The translations under genes and the position numbers were made by a program. This document shows, piece by piece, positions 44,916 to 53,504 of a stretch of 64,000 bases of DNA. The notes below the pieces were generated by a model. That model saw only the letters and a program-made list of their open reading frames with translations. It did not search any database and was not told the origin of the DNA. The DNA lies in contig CAWHIF010000004.1 of the NCBI GenBank assembly GCA_963829235.1, positions 310,001 to 374,000 of the forward strand, in the 5' to 3' direction. The stretch comes from Bog-756 sp963829235. Its GTDB lineage: Bacteria; Actinomycetota; Acidimicrobiia; Acidimicrobiales; RAAP-2. The stretch's first letter is position 1. Each line of letters opens with the position of its first letter.

Positions 44916-45479
44916 TCAGGATGCCGGTCGCAAGTGAAGACCGATCAGTCCCCGGTCAACTCCTTCGATCACGGCCTGGAAGGGGCGTTGGCCGAGCAAA
45001 AACCACGCGAGCGCCCCGAATCCTCCACCGATGATTGCTCCCGCCACGACGTCGGTTCCGTAGTGGACACCAACGTAGACGCACGCAACGGCGACTTCTC
45101 CGGTGACGCCGACCATGACCCACCCCATCCTTCTCCAGGCGAACAGCATCGGAGCAGCCACGATCGCGAAGTAGGCGGTCAACGTCGACGGAAACGAGGT
45201 GTTCCTCGAATGTTGAAAGAGCGGGACGAAGTCATACGCTACGAAGGGCCTGTCCACGTGAACGAGATGGGCGATTCCCTTGCTGACAACAACGGTTGCG
45301 ATCAGTGCCGCGAAGATCGACAGCACGCAGCGCAGCCCCGTCGGACGAAACCACACTGCAATCACGGCGATAACGGTGAGTGCTGCACAGGCGAAGGACA
45401 GTGCAATCACGAACTCCCTCAGCCACGGAGCATGGCGAGCTACGTCCCACAGCCTTGCATGCGGCCACAGCACTATCAC
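44916..45479 (-). CDS. PAP2-superfamily membrane protein with altered active site
   Basis: A 187-residue membrane protein with about five helices, shaped like an undecaprenyl-diphosphate phosphatase. Motif 1 is kept (SKGIAHLVHVDRP, K-x6-RP). Motif 2 reads SFPSTLTAYFAI, so the catalytic His of S-x-H is replaced by Leu. Motif 3 reads ACVYVGVHYGTDV: the nucleophile His and Asp are kept but the usual Ser-Arg is Ala-Cys. It is probably inactive as a phosphatase or changed in role. The start GTG at 45479 is uncertain. Confidence 0.75.
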   Translation of the reverse strand: MIVLWPHARLWDVARHAPWLREFVIALSFACAALTVIAVIAVWFRPTGLRCVLSIFAALIATVVVSKGIAHLVHVDRPFVAYDFVPLFQHSRNTSFPSTLTAYFAIVAAPMLFAWRRMGWVMVGVTGEVAVACVYVGVHYGTDVVAGAIIGGGFGALAWFLLGQRPFQAVIEGVDRGLIGLHLRPAS

Positions 45480-45655
45480 GCGCTACGCCCGCCCGCTCAT
45501 TGGTTGGCACTCCTGGCCTGACGTCGCACGAGGTCCCATCCGGCCGAACGTTAGGCCATCAGCGCCATGTGCTTACTGTTCAGGGGCACCCAGGATCGCC
45601 CGGAGGCTGTTAGATCTATTTGATCTATTCTTGAACAGATGCCCTCGGTGACCCC

Positions 45656-46198
45656 GTGATCGGTGACGAAGAATGGGGAATGCAGGTTGTGAAGGTCGCC
45701 CGATGGCTATTTCCTATTCTGCTCGTTGCGGTGCTGGCGGGAGTGCTCGTGGTCATTGGATCTATAGCGATAGGCAATGGATCCAGCGAGAGCAGGCTTG
45801 GCCACGACCTGAAGAGTCGTGGCGTTCGTACGGTTGGCACCGTCACTGCCACTGGGGAGCACGACTACTTCTCATACAGCTTCATGGTCGAAGGATCGCA
45901 ATACTCAGGCAACACCAACGCATTTCTTTCGGGACAGACTCTCGATGCCGGTCAGCTTCACCTCGGTCAGCACATCCCGGTCATCTACGACGCCAAAGAT
46001 CCCCGGCGGTCCTGTTCCTGCGATGTAAGTCTGATGACCAGCACGGCGTGGTCTGGCGAGCTTTTTCCACTCTTCTTTGTGATTTTGGGGACTGCGGTGG
46101 TGGGGGTTGGGATGCTCACACAATGGCGAAAGCGCCAAAGGGTGGGTGGGTCTGGTCCTGCAGGAATGGGTCCCACAGGGTCTACCTTCACCTCGTGA
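45656..46198 (+). CDS. DUF3592-like membrane protein
   Basis: A 180-residue protein with two membrane helices (LFPILLVAVLAGVLVVIGSI and FPLFFVILGTAVVGVGMLT) around an extracytoplasmic domain with VRTVGTVTATGEHDYFSYSF and PVIYDAKDPRRS. This is the DUF3592 layout. The function is unknown. The start is GTG 45656 or ATG 45680. Confidence 0.7.
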   Translation: MIGDEEWGMQVVKVARWLFPILLVAVLAGVLVVIGSIAIGNGSSESRLGHDLKSRGVRTVGTVTATGEHDYFSYSFMVEGSQYSGNTNAFLSGQTLDAGQLHLGQHIPVIYDAKDPRRSCSCDVSLMTSTAWSGELFPLFFVILGTAVVGVGMLTQWRKRQRVGGSGPAGMGPTGSTFTS

Positions 46199-46300
46199 GG
46201 GGTGCCCTCCACTTGTGCCCGTCGGCCAGAGTCGACAACCGCCATCGACCCGGGGTTGTGGGGCGTTTTCATTTATGACCTCAGAGTTAGCATCGGCCAC

Positions 46301-46831
46301 GTGAGGTCTGCCTGGTCACGGCTTTCGAGGTCGCAAACGTTACGAGTCCATTCTGCACTGTTGCCAGAGGAGTGTGTTGATCGATTGCAGCGAGCTACAC
46401 GATCGGAACCGTTCGGGGTCGCCGATTCCATCTCGATTGCCTCGGGTTCAGCTCAATCGGCGGGCATGGAATTCATTGGCCGGGTTGGGAGCGACTCCTT
46501 CAACGTGAGGCTGCTCCGCCTTCGAGCCAACTCGTTCCATCCGAAGTTGCACGGAAGGTTGGAAGCAGTCGCCGGTGCTACAGAATGTCATCTCTCGTTG
46601 GGCATACCCCTCCCCGTCCGGATATTCGTTGCCGTCATTTCTGTCTTCCTCACCGGTCTCGGTCTGGTCTGTCTCTTCGCTGGGTTTGACGTGCCAGGTT
46701 TCGCGGCCCTGGTATTCCTTGGGCTGGCGTGGGTCATTGTGTCGATAGGGTTATCGCTCACTCGAAATGATGACGAACGTCTCTTAGAGAAAGTTGTCAC
46801 CCTGCTGGACGGCCGTCTCTTGCAGGGGTGA
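46301..46831 (+). CDS. Membrane protein of unknown function
   Basis: A 176-residue protein. A soluble N-terminal half (ALLPEECVDRLQRATRSEPF) is followed by two hydrophobic helices (IFVAVISVFLTGLGLVCLF and FAALVFLGLAWVIVSIGLSL) and a short charged tail. It lies 102 bases after the DUF3592-like gene and probably shares its transcript. GTG 46301 is preferred over 46202 because the upstream part is not protein-like. Confidence 0.6.
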   Translation: MRSAWSRLSRSQTLRVHSALLPEECVDRLQRATRSEPFGVADSISIASGSAQSAGMEFIGRVGSDSFNVRLLRLRANSFHPKLHGRLEAVAGATECHLSLGIPLPVRIFVAVISVFLTGLGLVCLFAGFDVPGFAALVFLGLAWVIVSIGLSLTRNDDERLLEKVVTLLDGRLLQG

Positions 46832-47004
46832 CCCATCCCGATAGCCGCCTAGCAACCTCGATCAGGGACTCGTTTGCCAGGTCGCTTGGTGTCGACGCAG
46901 GTCAAGATCGAGTTCAATGCGGCCGATGAGACAGGGTGTGGAAATCCAGCCTGGTGCCGCCGAGGCACCAGATCCCCTTTGTCCTGAACCGGGATTGACG
47001 AGTA

Positions 47005-47595
47005 ATGGACCGTCGGAAGCCGGTTTTGCTACTGGTCGTCGCGATGGCTCTCATCGGCACTGCGTGTGGGTCGTCAGGTGAGGCGTCGAGCGTGCCCCAC
47101 ACCGCGCCAGCGTTTGCTGACTCGACCCCCACGTCCTCGCTTCCGAAGGGGTTCAAACCCGTTACCGTACTTTCGACCCCCAACCTCGCATGCACACTGG
47201 TTTCGGCCTCTCAGGTCGCGAGCCTGCTGGGCGGGACGGTGACGAACGAATCGCTCAGTGACGGAAGCTGCCGATTCGTACGTTCAGCGCCGGGCGCATA
47301 CGGAGCCCAAGTTCAGGCTTTCATTGAGGTCCAGCCGGTCTCTGGCGTCAACGAGCACATCCTCCGCCTCTTGAAACAAGAGAAGCGCAATAGGCAGTTC
47401 GACATCGACGGGGTCGAAGCGGTGTGGGTGACCTTGTCCCCACCCATTCCAAACCCGAAATCGGAATCGGGTTCCCTTTCGACGAAGTCCGGCGACAACT
47501 TCGTGAGTGCCGGGGTCGAAAATGTTCAGAGCAGTGCTCTCGGGATGAGCAAGTCGTTGCTGTCGACGGCGTTAGGTGGGCTCAGGGCTGGGTGA
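47005..47595 (+). CDS. DUF3558-like lipoprotein
   Basis: A 196-residue lipoprotein. The signal PVLLLVVAMALIGTACGSS has a lipobox. The mature part has LACTLVSASQVASLLGGTVT and GSCRFVRSAPGAYGAQVQAF. The C-x-L-(V/L)-x-x-x-x-(V/A)-x-x-L-L-G pattern is that of DUF3558 proteins of actinobacteria. The role is unknown. It is the last gene before the repeat-rich block of the island. Confidence 0.7.
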   Translation: MDRRKPVLLLVVAMALIGTACGSSGEASSVPHTAPAFADSTPTSSLPKGFKPVTVLSTPNLACTLVSASQVASLLGGTVTNESLSDGSCRFVRSAPGAYGAQVQAFIEVQPVSGVNEHILRLLKQEKRNRQFDIDGVEAVWVTLSPPIPNPKSESGSLSTKSGDNFVSAGVENVQSSALGMSKSLLSTALGGLRAG

Positions 47596-47703
47596 GCCGC
47601 AAGTGTGGCGGTCCGGGGGCTCTTCCACTGACCGATCGGCTTGGGGCACATAGGGCCATTTCGACAACTTCGGTCCTCCATCGAGCTGATCCGACTGGAG
47701 GTC

Positions 47704-47858
47704 TACGTCACCCCGCCTTTTGTGAGTATCAGATGCACGTCACCCTCACGGACGTCGCCACCCGTCCAACGTCACCCTCACCTATGTAGCTTTCGGACGA
47801 ACGTCACCCTCCCTAAGTTCGCCGCCCGCCAATGCCAGCCCCGAACGTCACCCTCACG
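47704..47858 (-). repeat. Left cluster of AACGTCACCCTC repeats
   Basis: Five copies with starts at about 47704, 47736, 47768, 47800 and 47844. Spacing is about 32 bases between the first four, about three helical turns. The best copies read AACGTCACCCTCAC. Confidence 0.9.
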
Positions 47859-48377
47859 CCTGTGAGGAACGGTCATTGGCAGCATGACGGCGGCGGCCCC
47901 GGCTCTGACCAAGTTCCGACGGGAAGGCAAATGGGCGACGACTGGGACGCTCGGCCGACTCTGGCTCGTCGACCGCTGCCGGAGACGGCCGGACGCGATT
48001 GCAAGCCCCATTGCCGGGAGTCGACCCAGAAACCCGGGCACCGGTCCGCGGTCGCCTCTCCGGCCATTCTGGCCGGCGTTGGCGACCCGCTGGCCTTACG
48101 AACCCGAAGGCAGAGCACTGACAGCACGTATGGAGCGCTCACGCTTGAACTGATCGCATGAGTGACATCGGCTTCACTCACGAAGCGGCGTCCAGACGGG
48201 CATCGAGCCCGCCATGGCCGCTGATAATGCGTCACTCTCGTCAGCTCCGCCAGACCTGTACAAAATTGTCCACACATCTGCACCCAAGGGGTCCGCCGCC
48301 CTCCGGGCGGGCTCCGCCACTCTGCGAAGTCGAGTCTCGAGCCGGCGAGGGTGACGTTGCTCACTTCGAGTGCAACT

Positions 48378-48475
48378 GTGTGGACATGATCTGTCCCGCT
48401 CCCGCTGAGCCGATCTGCTGTGTCACCCAGGCGCCCGTGGCGGGCTCGATGCCCGCCTGGGCGCCTCTCTCGATC
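48378..48475. repeat. 98-bp direct duplication, copy 1
   Basis: Matches 48682-48779 over 98 bases; the last ~65 bases differ at one position. It contains a hairpin GCGGG-CTCGATG-CCCGC reminiscent of a tRNA T-arm. The unit also carries part of the minus-strand frame G-I-E-P-A-T-G-A. Confidence 0.85.
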
Positions 48476-48681
48476 CCCGAGGGCGGGATCACTCTCCGTG
48501 GACGGTGTGAGCATCGAGGAGTTCTGACGCAGAGCCCCTGAACGGCTCCACCACGGCTATCGGGGGGGCGGCTCCCCTCGGCTCGACGTCGAGGGAGCCG
48601 CTCCCTCACCAGGGTGAGTTCCGGGCCCTATACGAGACTGGGATTGAGCCCAGGGTGACGTTGGCATCAAATGATGCACAG

Positions 48682-48779
48682 GTGTGGACATGTTCCGTAC
48701 CGCTTTGGCAGAGCCGATCTGCTGAGTCACCCAGGCGCCCGTGGCGGGCTCGATGCCCGCCTGGGCGCCTCTCTCGATC
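48682..48779. repeat. 98-bp direct duplication, copy 2
   Basis: The second copy of the unit, 304 bases downstream. Each copy lies within 31 bases downstream of an AGGGTGACGTT site, so the duplicated module probably includes that site. Confidence 0.85.
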
Positions 48780-49265
48780 TGACCCACCGGGGAGACCTGT
48801 CGCATCGTGGTTCTCCCACAGGAGGGAGCTCAGGGCCATCACCACGCTCCACCTGGGCGATGAGTGCCAGCCTGCCCAGGGTGGGTCCGGAGTCAAGGGC
48901 AGCCTGCGGCCAAGCGAGGAGCGGAGCCCAGTGGTGGAGCCGAACTTGTCGAGGCGGCCGCGAAGCGGGCTGGCAAAAGGGCGGCAGCGAAGCGACCGAG
49001 GAGGCCGGGCCCGGCCGGGGTCAGAAATCACCATGCCGAAGCCCGCAACCGGGAAGTCGGTTCTCAGGCACAAAAGGTGACGTTGCTCCGCCCTAGAGCC
49101 AGGCCAGGGTGACGTTGGGAGGGATCTGAGGCACGCCAGGGTGACGTTGGGATCTCCCGTCGGCCCGCCCAGGGTGACGTTGAGGGTGACGTCGATTCAG
49201 AGAATGAAGGGGCCGGAGGCATCGCTGATGGTGCGATGGCCGCAATGCGAATCGAGGGGATCCCC

Positions 49266-49493
49266 ATGCTGATCGACTTTCCGAACCGAGGCAGTCAACC
49301 GGATGACGGCCGGACTCGGCCCGACCTCATCACCGTGCCCGAAGCCGCACGGATGATTGGACTCCACACCGACACGCTGTACCGGCTCTGTCGGACGGGC
49401 CAGTTCGACCCGGCCATTCAGATCGGTGCCCGGTGGCGGGTGTCCGTGCCTAGGCTCGAGCGCTACCTCCACGGCGATGCCGCCGGAGAGTGA
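49266..49493 (+). CDS. Excisionase-like helix-turn-helix protein
   Basis: A 75-residue protein with the winged helix-turn-helix of excisionase/MerR type: DLITVPEAARMIGLHTDTLY, then RLCRTGQFDPAIQIGARWRV and VPRLERYLHG. It converges on the integrase gene, three bases apart. It would direct the integrase toward excision. A longer start at 49236 is possible. Confidence 0.8.
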   Translation: MLIDFPNRGSQPDDGRTRPDLITVPEAARMIGLHTDTLYRLCRTGQFDPAIQIGARWRVSVPRLERYLHGDAAGE

Positions 49494-49496
49494 CTT

Positions 49497-50735
49497 TCAG
49501 GTGAGTCCGAGTGTCGCCTGCTGCAGCACCTGACCGAGCAGCCCGGCGGCCTCCCGGTCCCGTTCGGGCAGGGCGTGGGCATACCGGTCGAGGGTCATGG
49601 TGGCCCGGGCATGGCCATGTCGGTCGGCGACGGTTCTCACGTCGACCCCGGCGGCGATCAGCGTGGTGACCGAGAAGTGCCGGAGATCGTGAAACCGGAA
49701 CGGCCACCGCTCCCCCGGCGCCAGGTCGGTCCGCTTCGCCTTCGGCTTGGTCTTCTTCAGCTCGATCAGTGCCGGCTTCTCCAGGGCCTCGCACAGCCTG
49801 GCGAATCCGTGCGTAAGTGTGTCCGGGTTGGCCGGGGTCTCTCCATTGGCGTTGTACGTGAGCACGAATGGGTCGGGCACCAGTGGCGAGTCGGCCCGCT
49901 TCGACAGATCGGTCATGTAGGCCCACCGTCGACGGAGTACTTCGATGCAGACTGGGTCGAGAGCGAGGTCTCGGACCTGGTGGGTCTTGGTCGGCCCGAT
50001 GTGCTGTTCTCCTCGGCTGACGGTCAGCGACCGGGCGATCCGGACCCGGCCTTTGGTCATGTCGATGTCCGACCACCGGAGGGCGCACAGCTCGCCCCGG
50101 CGGGCTCCGGTGAGCGCCGCCAGTGCCACCGCCGTGGCCAGGACCGGGTCATCGGCTTCGGCAGCCTTCACCAGCGTCGACAGCTGGTCGGGTGTGGGGA
50201 CCTTCATCTCGGTCCGCTCCACCCTGGGCGGCGTGGCCCGGGCCGTTGGCGCCGTGTCGATCCACCCCCACTTCACGGCCTGGCGCAGGGCGGCCGAGAG
50301 GATGCAGTGGTACTTGTGAACCGTGGACGCCGACAGGCCCTGGTCGAGCCACATCCGGTAGGTGGCATCCAGCCGGTCGGCCTCCAGCTTGTCCAGCCGG
50401 ACGTCGCCGAGCGCCGGACGGATCCGGCCGTCGATCTTCCTTCTGTTCTCGTACAGCGTCCGGGGCCGCTGGGTCCGCTCCCCCAGCTCCAGCCATTTGT
50501 CGAGGAGCTGCCCGACGGTGGCCCTCGTCCGGTCGAACTTCCCGGATGCGACCTCGGTGACCAGAGCGGCGAGTGCCTTGGATGCCTCGCGTTCCGTGCC
50601 GGCGAACGTCCGGGTGGCCTGCCGGGGATTGCCGGTGACCGGGTCGTACCCGTTGAAGACCCGGAGCTGCCAGTGGCCCGGGGAACGCTCCCGCTTCGTC
50701 CCCGGCTGACGCTTGGTCGTTGTCCTAGTGGCCAT
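49497..50735 (-). CDS. Phage-type tyrosine integrase of the tRNA-Val element
   Basis: A 412-residue integrase. An arm-binding domain (SPGHWQLRVFNGYDPVTGNP) is followed by a SAM-like core-binding domain (TVGQLLDKWLELGERTQRPR). The catalytic domain has TGARRGELCALRW (Arg), PTKTHQVRDLAL (Lys), FHDLRHFSVTTLIAAG and HGHARATMTLDRYAHA (His, Tyr). All catalytic residues are present. It starts 77 bases from the tRNA gene, so it most likely made the 46-bp duplication. Confidence 0.95.
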   Translation of the reverse strand: MATRTTTKRQPGTKRERSPGHWQLRVFNGYDPVTGNPRQATRTFAGTEREASKALAALVTEVASGKFDRTRATVGQLLDKWLELGERTQRPRTLYENRRKIDGRIRPALGDVRLDKLEADRLDATYRMWLDQGLSASTVHKYHCILSAALRQAVKWGWIDTAPTARATPPRVERTEMKVPTPDQLSTLVKAAEADDPVLATAVALAALTGARRGELCALRWSDIDMTKGRVRIARSLTVSRGEQHIGPTKTHQVRDLALDPVCIEVLRRRWAYMTDLSKRADSPLVPDPFVLTYNANGETPANPDTLTHGFARLCEALEKPALIELKKTKPKAKRTDLAPGERWPFRFHDLRHFSVTTLIAAGVDVRTVADRHGHARATMTLDRYAHALPERDREAAGLLGQVLQQATLGLT

Positions 50736-50811
50736 CTCGGCGATGTTACCGCCGGATTAGGACATTTGTAGGACACTCGCATCCGGATCGAACCCAGAAA
50801 CCGGTCCTGAC

Positions 50812-50857
50812 CTGGTGGGCGCTAGAGGACTCGAACCTCCGACCTCAGCCGTGTGAA
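50812..50857 (+). repeat. attR-like copy inside the tRNA-Val gene
   Basis: The 46-bp partner of 44427-44472. Because the intact tRNA extends beyond it to 50889, the gene is reconstituted on this side of the element. Confidence 0.95.
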
Positions 50858-50889
50858 GGCTGCGCTCTAACCAACTGAGCTAAACGCCC
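50813..50889 (-). tRNA. tRNA-Val (anticodon CAC)
   Basis: 77 bases with encoded CCA. The acceptor GGGCGTT pairs with AGCGCCC, the D-stem is GCTC/GAGC, the anticodon stem CAGCC/GGCTG encloses TTCACAC (anticodon CAC), and the T-arm is GGAGG-TTCGAGT-CCTCT. All arms fold, so it is functional. Confidence 0.97.
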
Positions 50890-50973
50890 GAGCCCAATCC
50901 ACAGCCGCAGAGGCAGTGGCGGATCAGGCGCTCATCGTAGCCCGACCCACCGTCAGGAGGCTCCAACCTGAGC

Positions 50974-52395
50974 TCAGTTGTGGGCCAGGGCCGGAAACGG
51001 TGCCACCTCGTCGAACCCGATGGCGGCCTCCAGCGCAGCCGACGACCGGAGCACGACCAGGTCGGCGTGTTGAGGTCCGACAAGCTGCAGCCCGACCGGC
51101 AACCCCGAGGCGGTCAGCCCGACAGGGATCGACGAAGCCGGCGATCGGGTCATATTGAACGGATAGGTGAACTTGACCCAGTTGTAGTCGGCAGTCCCGT
51201 TGATCATCCCCGATCCCTCCAGCGAGCGAAGCGGTGGCTCGGCGGCAACCGTCGGCGTGATCAGCAGCCGCACCTCGTGGAATAACTCGACCAGGCGAAG
51301 ATTGAGTGTGTGGCACGAATCCTCGGCCTTGACCAGATCCAGCGCGCTGGTGGACACGGCGCTTTCGACCACCATGGCCAGCACGGGATCGATCCGATCC
51401 CAAAGCTCCGTCCCCCGGACACCGGCATGGGTCCGGAGATTGTAGACACCGGACAGGGTCAGCCACTGGTCCACCGGGTCGGCCTCGAACACCGTCTCGA
51501 CCTCCACGACCTCTGTGCCCAGCGACGCCATCACCTCGACGGCGCGCTCGCAGATGCCCAGCACCTCGGAGTCGACCTCGGCGTATCCGAGCGTCGGCGA
51601 CCATGCCACCTTGCGGGGTGGTCGGGCATCTTCGAGAGTCGCCAACCACGACGCCTCCGGCCGCGGGAGGGAACGCAGGTCGGTGGGATCGGGCCCGACC
51701 ACCACGTCGAGGGCCGCCACGACGTCGGCGAGACGGCGGGCTATCGGGCCCTTGGTCGAGAGGTGCTGCCAATCAGGCGGTGAGGAGCCACCGCTCGGCA
51801 CCCGCCCGAGTGATGGCTTCACTCCGGCGAGGCCACAGCACGACGACGGGATGCGGATCGAACCACCCCCGTCGGACCCGGTGGCCAACGGCACCAAGCC
51901 GGCGGCCACGGCGGCTGCGCTCCCACCCGACGATCCGCCCGGTGAGTGATCGAGGTTCCAAGGATTGTGAGTGGGCCCGAACACGGGGTTGTCGGTGTCG
52001 GCCTTCCATCCGAGCTCCGGCGTGTTGGTCTTCCCCACCACCACGCATCCGGCGGCCACCAGGCGGGCCACCATGGGCGAATCGGACGCCGCCACCGGCC
52101 CTTCGGCGAAGGCCGGCGAGCCGTGGGTGGTGACGAAACCGGCAGCATCCTCGAGGTCCTTCACCCCGAGGGGGATGCCGGCCAGCGGCCCCGGGTCGAT
52201 GCCCCCGGCGACCTTCCGGTCGACCGCATCGGCCGACGCCAGGGCCCGCTCACCGTCCACGGCCACGAAGGCATTGAGGCGGGGATTGTGCAGGGCGATC
52301 TGGTCGAGCGCGTGTTGGACCAACGAGACCGCGCTCAGCCGGCCCTCGCGCACCCCGCGCCCCAGCTCGACCACTGACTCGCTCCGGAAGTCCAT
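50974..52395 (-). CDS. Amidase-signature family hydrolase
   Basis: A 473-residue amidase of the Ser-cisSer-Lys type. The Lys is in IPLGVKDLEDAAGF (about residue 80). The signature SPGGSSGGSAAAVAAGL carries the cis-Ser, and GSDGGGSIRIPSSCCGLAG the nucleophile Ser. It hydrolyses C-N bonds of a small amide in the cytosol; the substrate is not evident, and no GatB/GatC partner is adjacent, so it is not a GatA by context. ATG 52395 begins at the conserved domain. Confidence 0.9.
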   Translation of the reverse strand: MDFRSESVVELGRGVREGRLSAVSLVQHALDQIALHNPRLNAFVAVDGERALASADAVDRKVAGGIDPGPLAGIPLGVKDLEDAAGFVTTHGSPAFAEGPVAASDSPMVARLVAAGCVVVGKTNTPELGWKADTDNPVFGPTHNPWNLDHSPGGSSGGSAAAVAAGLVPLATGSDGGGSIRIPSSCCGLAGVKPSLGRVPSGGSSPPDWQHLSTKGPIARRLADVVAALDVVVGPDPTDLRSLPRPEASWLATLEDARPPRKVAWSPTLGYAEVDSEVLGICERAVEVMASLGTEVVEVETVFEADPVDQWLTLSGVYNLRTHAGVRGTELWDRIDPVLAMVVESAVSTSALDLVKAEDSCHTLNLRLVELFHEVRLLITPTVAAEPPLRSLEGSGMINGTADYNWVKFTYPFNMTRSPASSIPVGLTASGLPVGLQLVGPQHADLVVLRSSAALEAAIGFDEVAPFPALAHN

Positions 52396-52523
52396 GATCT
52401 GGACCGTACAGGCGAAGGATGGGGTCCACAACCGCGCTGTCCCCGCTGTCACCACCGACAACACACAACCGGCGCCGGCTCTCGGGTTCGACAACCGCGG
52501 CGGCCGGGAACCAGTCTGTGCCC

Positions 52524-53420
52524 ATGCCCCCGGCCGCCATCGACGATGTCCTGCTCGACCACGTGGCCCACGCGGTGTCCCGTTGGCAGGACGTCTGGCA
52601 CCGGTACGCCGTCGATCTCGGCGCCACCTGGAGCTCGGGCGGTCTGGCCACCGGGTTCGCGCCCGGTCAGGTCGAGTTCGCCAACGGGGCGAGGCTCGAG
52701 CTGCTCATGCCCAATGACACCGGAAGCAACGACTTCCTCGAACGGTTCATTGCCCGCAATGGACCGGGCCCCCACCACCTGACCTTCAAGGTCCCGGATC
52801 TGGCCCAGGCCCTCGAGCAGACCCGGCGGGCCGGGTACGAGCCCATCGGCATCGATCTCCGCGATCCCGAGTGGATGGAGGCATTCATCCATCCGAAACA
52901 GGCCACCGGGATCGTGGTCCAACTGGCTCAGGCCGCCAACGGGTGGACCGGTCCCCCACCTGCCGACTTCCCGACCGACCGACGACAGCGCGGAGACGGG
53001 ACCGGGGCCACCCGACCTGCATCGCTGCGATGGGTCACCCACGTCGTGGCCGAGCTCGAAACCGCCACCCCCCTGTTCGTCGCCCTGCTCGGGGGCGAGG
53101 TGACCGGCGAGGGAGCCGACCCCGGCCACCGCTGGACCGAGCTGACCTGGGGCGGCCCGATGGGGTTGCGCCTCGTCTCCCCGGTCGGAGCGCCGGGCAC
53201 ATCGCTCCGGCAGTGGCTCGGCGGCCGAACCGGTCGTGTCCACCATCTCGAATTCGGCGTCGAAGATCCGGGGGGGATCCCCGGGGCGTATCCGGATGAG
53301 AGGTCAACGACCGGTATCGGTATCGGTATCGGTAGCGGCAAGGGCGACCGGCCCGGCACGTTCTGGGTCCTCCCGCCCGAGGACAACGCCGGAATGCGAC
53401 TGGCCCTACGAGCCGAGTGA
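52524..53420 (+). CDS. Two-domain VOC protein
   Basis: A 298-residue protein with two glyoxalase-type domains. The first starts DVLLDHVAHAVSRWQDVWHR and includes GPHHLTFKVPDLAQALEQ; the second starts LRWVTHVVAELETATPLFVA and includes VHHLEFGVED. His and Glu metal-ligand positions are present. A short Gly-Ile repeat from a (GGTATC)3 microsatellite at 53313-53330 lies near the end. It is divergent from the amidase gene across 128 bases. The substrate is unknown. Confidence 0.8.
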   Translation: MPPAAIDDVLLDHVAHAVSRWQDVWHRYAVDLGATWSSGGLATGFAPGQVEFANGARLELLMPNDTGSNDFLERFIARNGPGPHHLTFKVPDLAQALEQTRRAGYEPIGIDLRDPEWMEAFIHPKQATGIVVQLAQAANGWTGPPPADFPTDRRQRGDGTGATRPASLRWVTHVVAELETATPLFVALLGGEVTGEGADPGHRWTELTWGGPMGLRLVSPVGAPGTSLRQWLGGRTGRVHHLEFGVEDPGGIPGAYPDERSTTGIGIGIGSGKGDRPGTFWVLPPEDNAGMRLALRAE

Positions 53421-53504
53421 GGGTGCCGGGAAGTGCGGCCCCACGGCAGGGTCCCTGCTCCCGGCCGAATCGAGCCGGAGGGCCGGGACCGGTAGCCTGA
53501 CAGC

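Larger units (their letters stand above)
48347..49193 (+). repeat. Right cluster of AGGGTGACGTT repeats
   Basis: Seven copies in the opposite orientation to the left cluster: 48347, 48652, 49074, 49106, 49138, 49171 and 49183. The spacing between 49074, 49106, 49138 and 49171 is 32-33 bases, the same period as on the left. Confidence 0.9.
47596..49235. other. Gene-free repeat block of the island
   Basis: 1.6 kb with no supported gene. It contains two opposed clusters of an 11-bp repeat, a 98-bp direct duplication and several hairpins. The placement next to the excisionase and integrase genes suggests a control or processing region of the element. Confidence 0.6.
44427..50857. mobile_element. 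6.4-kb integrative element at tRNA-Val
   Basis: Bounded by 46-bp direct repeats, one inside the intact tRNA-Val(CAC) gene. The integrase gene lies next to the intact tRNA and an excisionase-like gene lies next to it, the standard order of tRNA-integrating elements. The cargo is a PAP2-like protein, two membrane proteins, a lipoprotein and a repeat-rich non-coding block. There are no replication or transfer genes, so it depends on others for spread or is degenerate. Confidence 0.85.

Noticed and set aside
45986..46304. Short frames overlapping the DUF3592 gene
   Set aside because: They are out-of-frame shadows with no motif or ribosome site.
48864..49112. Lys/Ala-rich frame resembling a histone-like tail
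   Set aside because: It lies in the repeat block, has no ribosome site, and overlapping frames on both strands are equally open.
47704..49193. CRISPR array
   Set aside because: The repeat is only 11 bases, spacers are uneven across the block, the two clusters are in opposite orientation and there are no cas genes.
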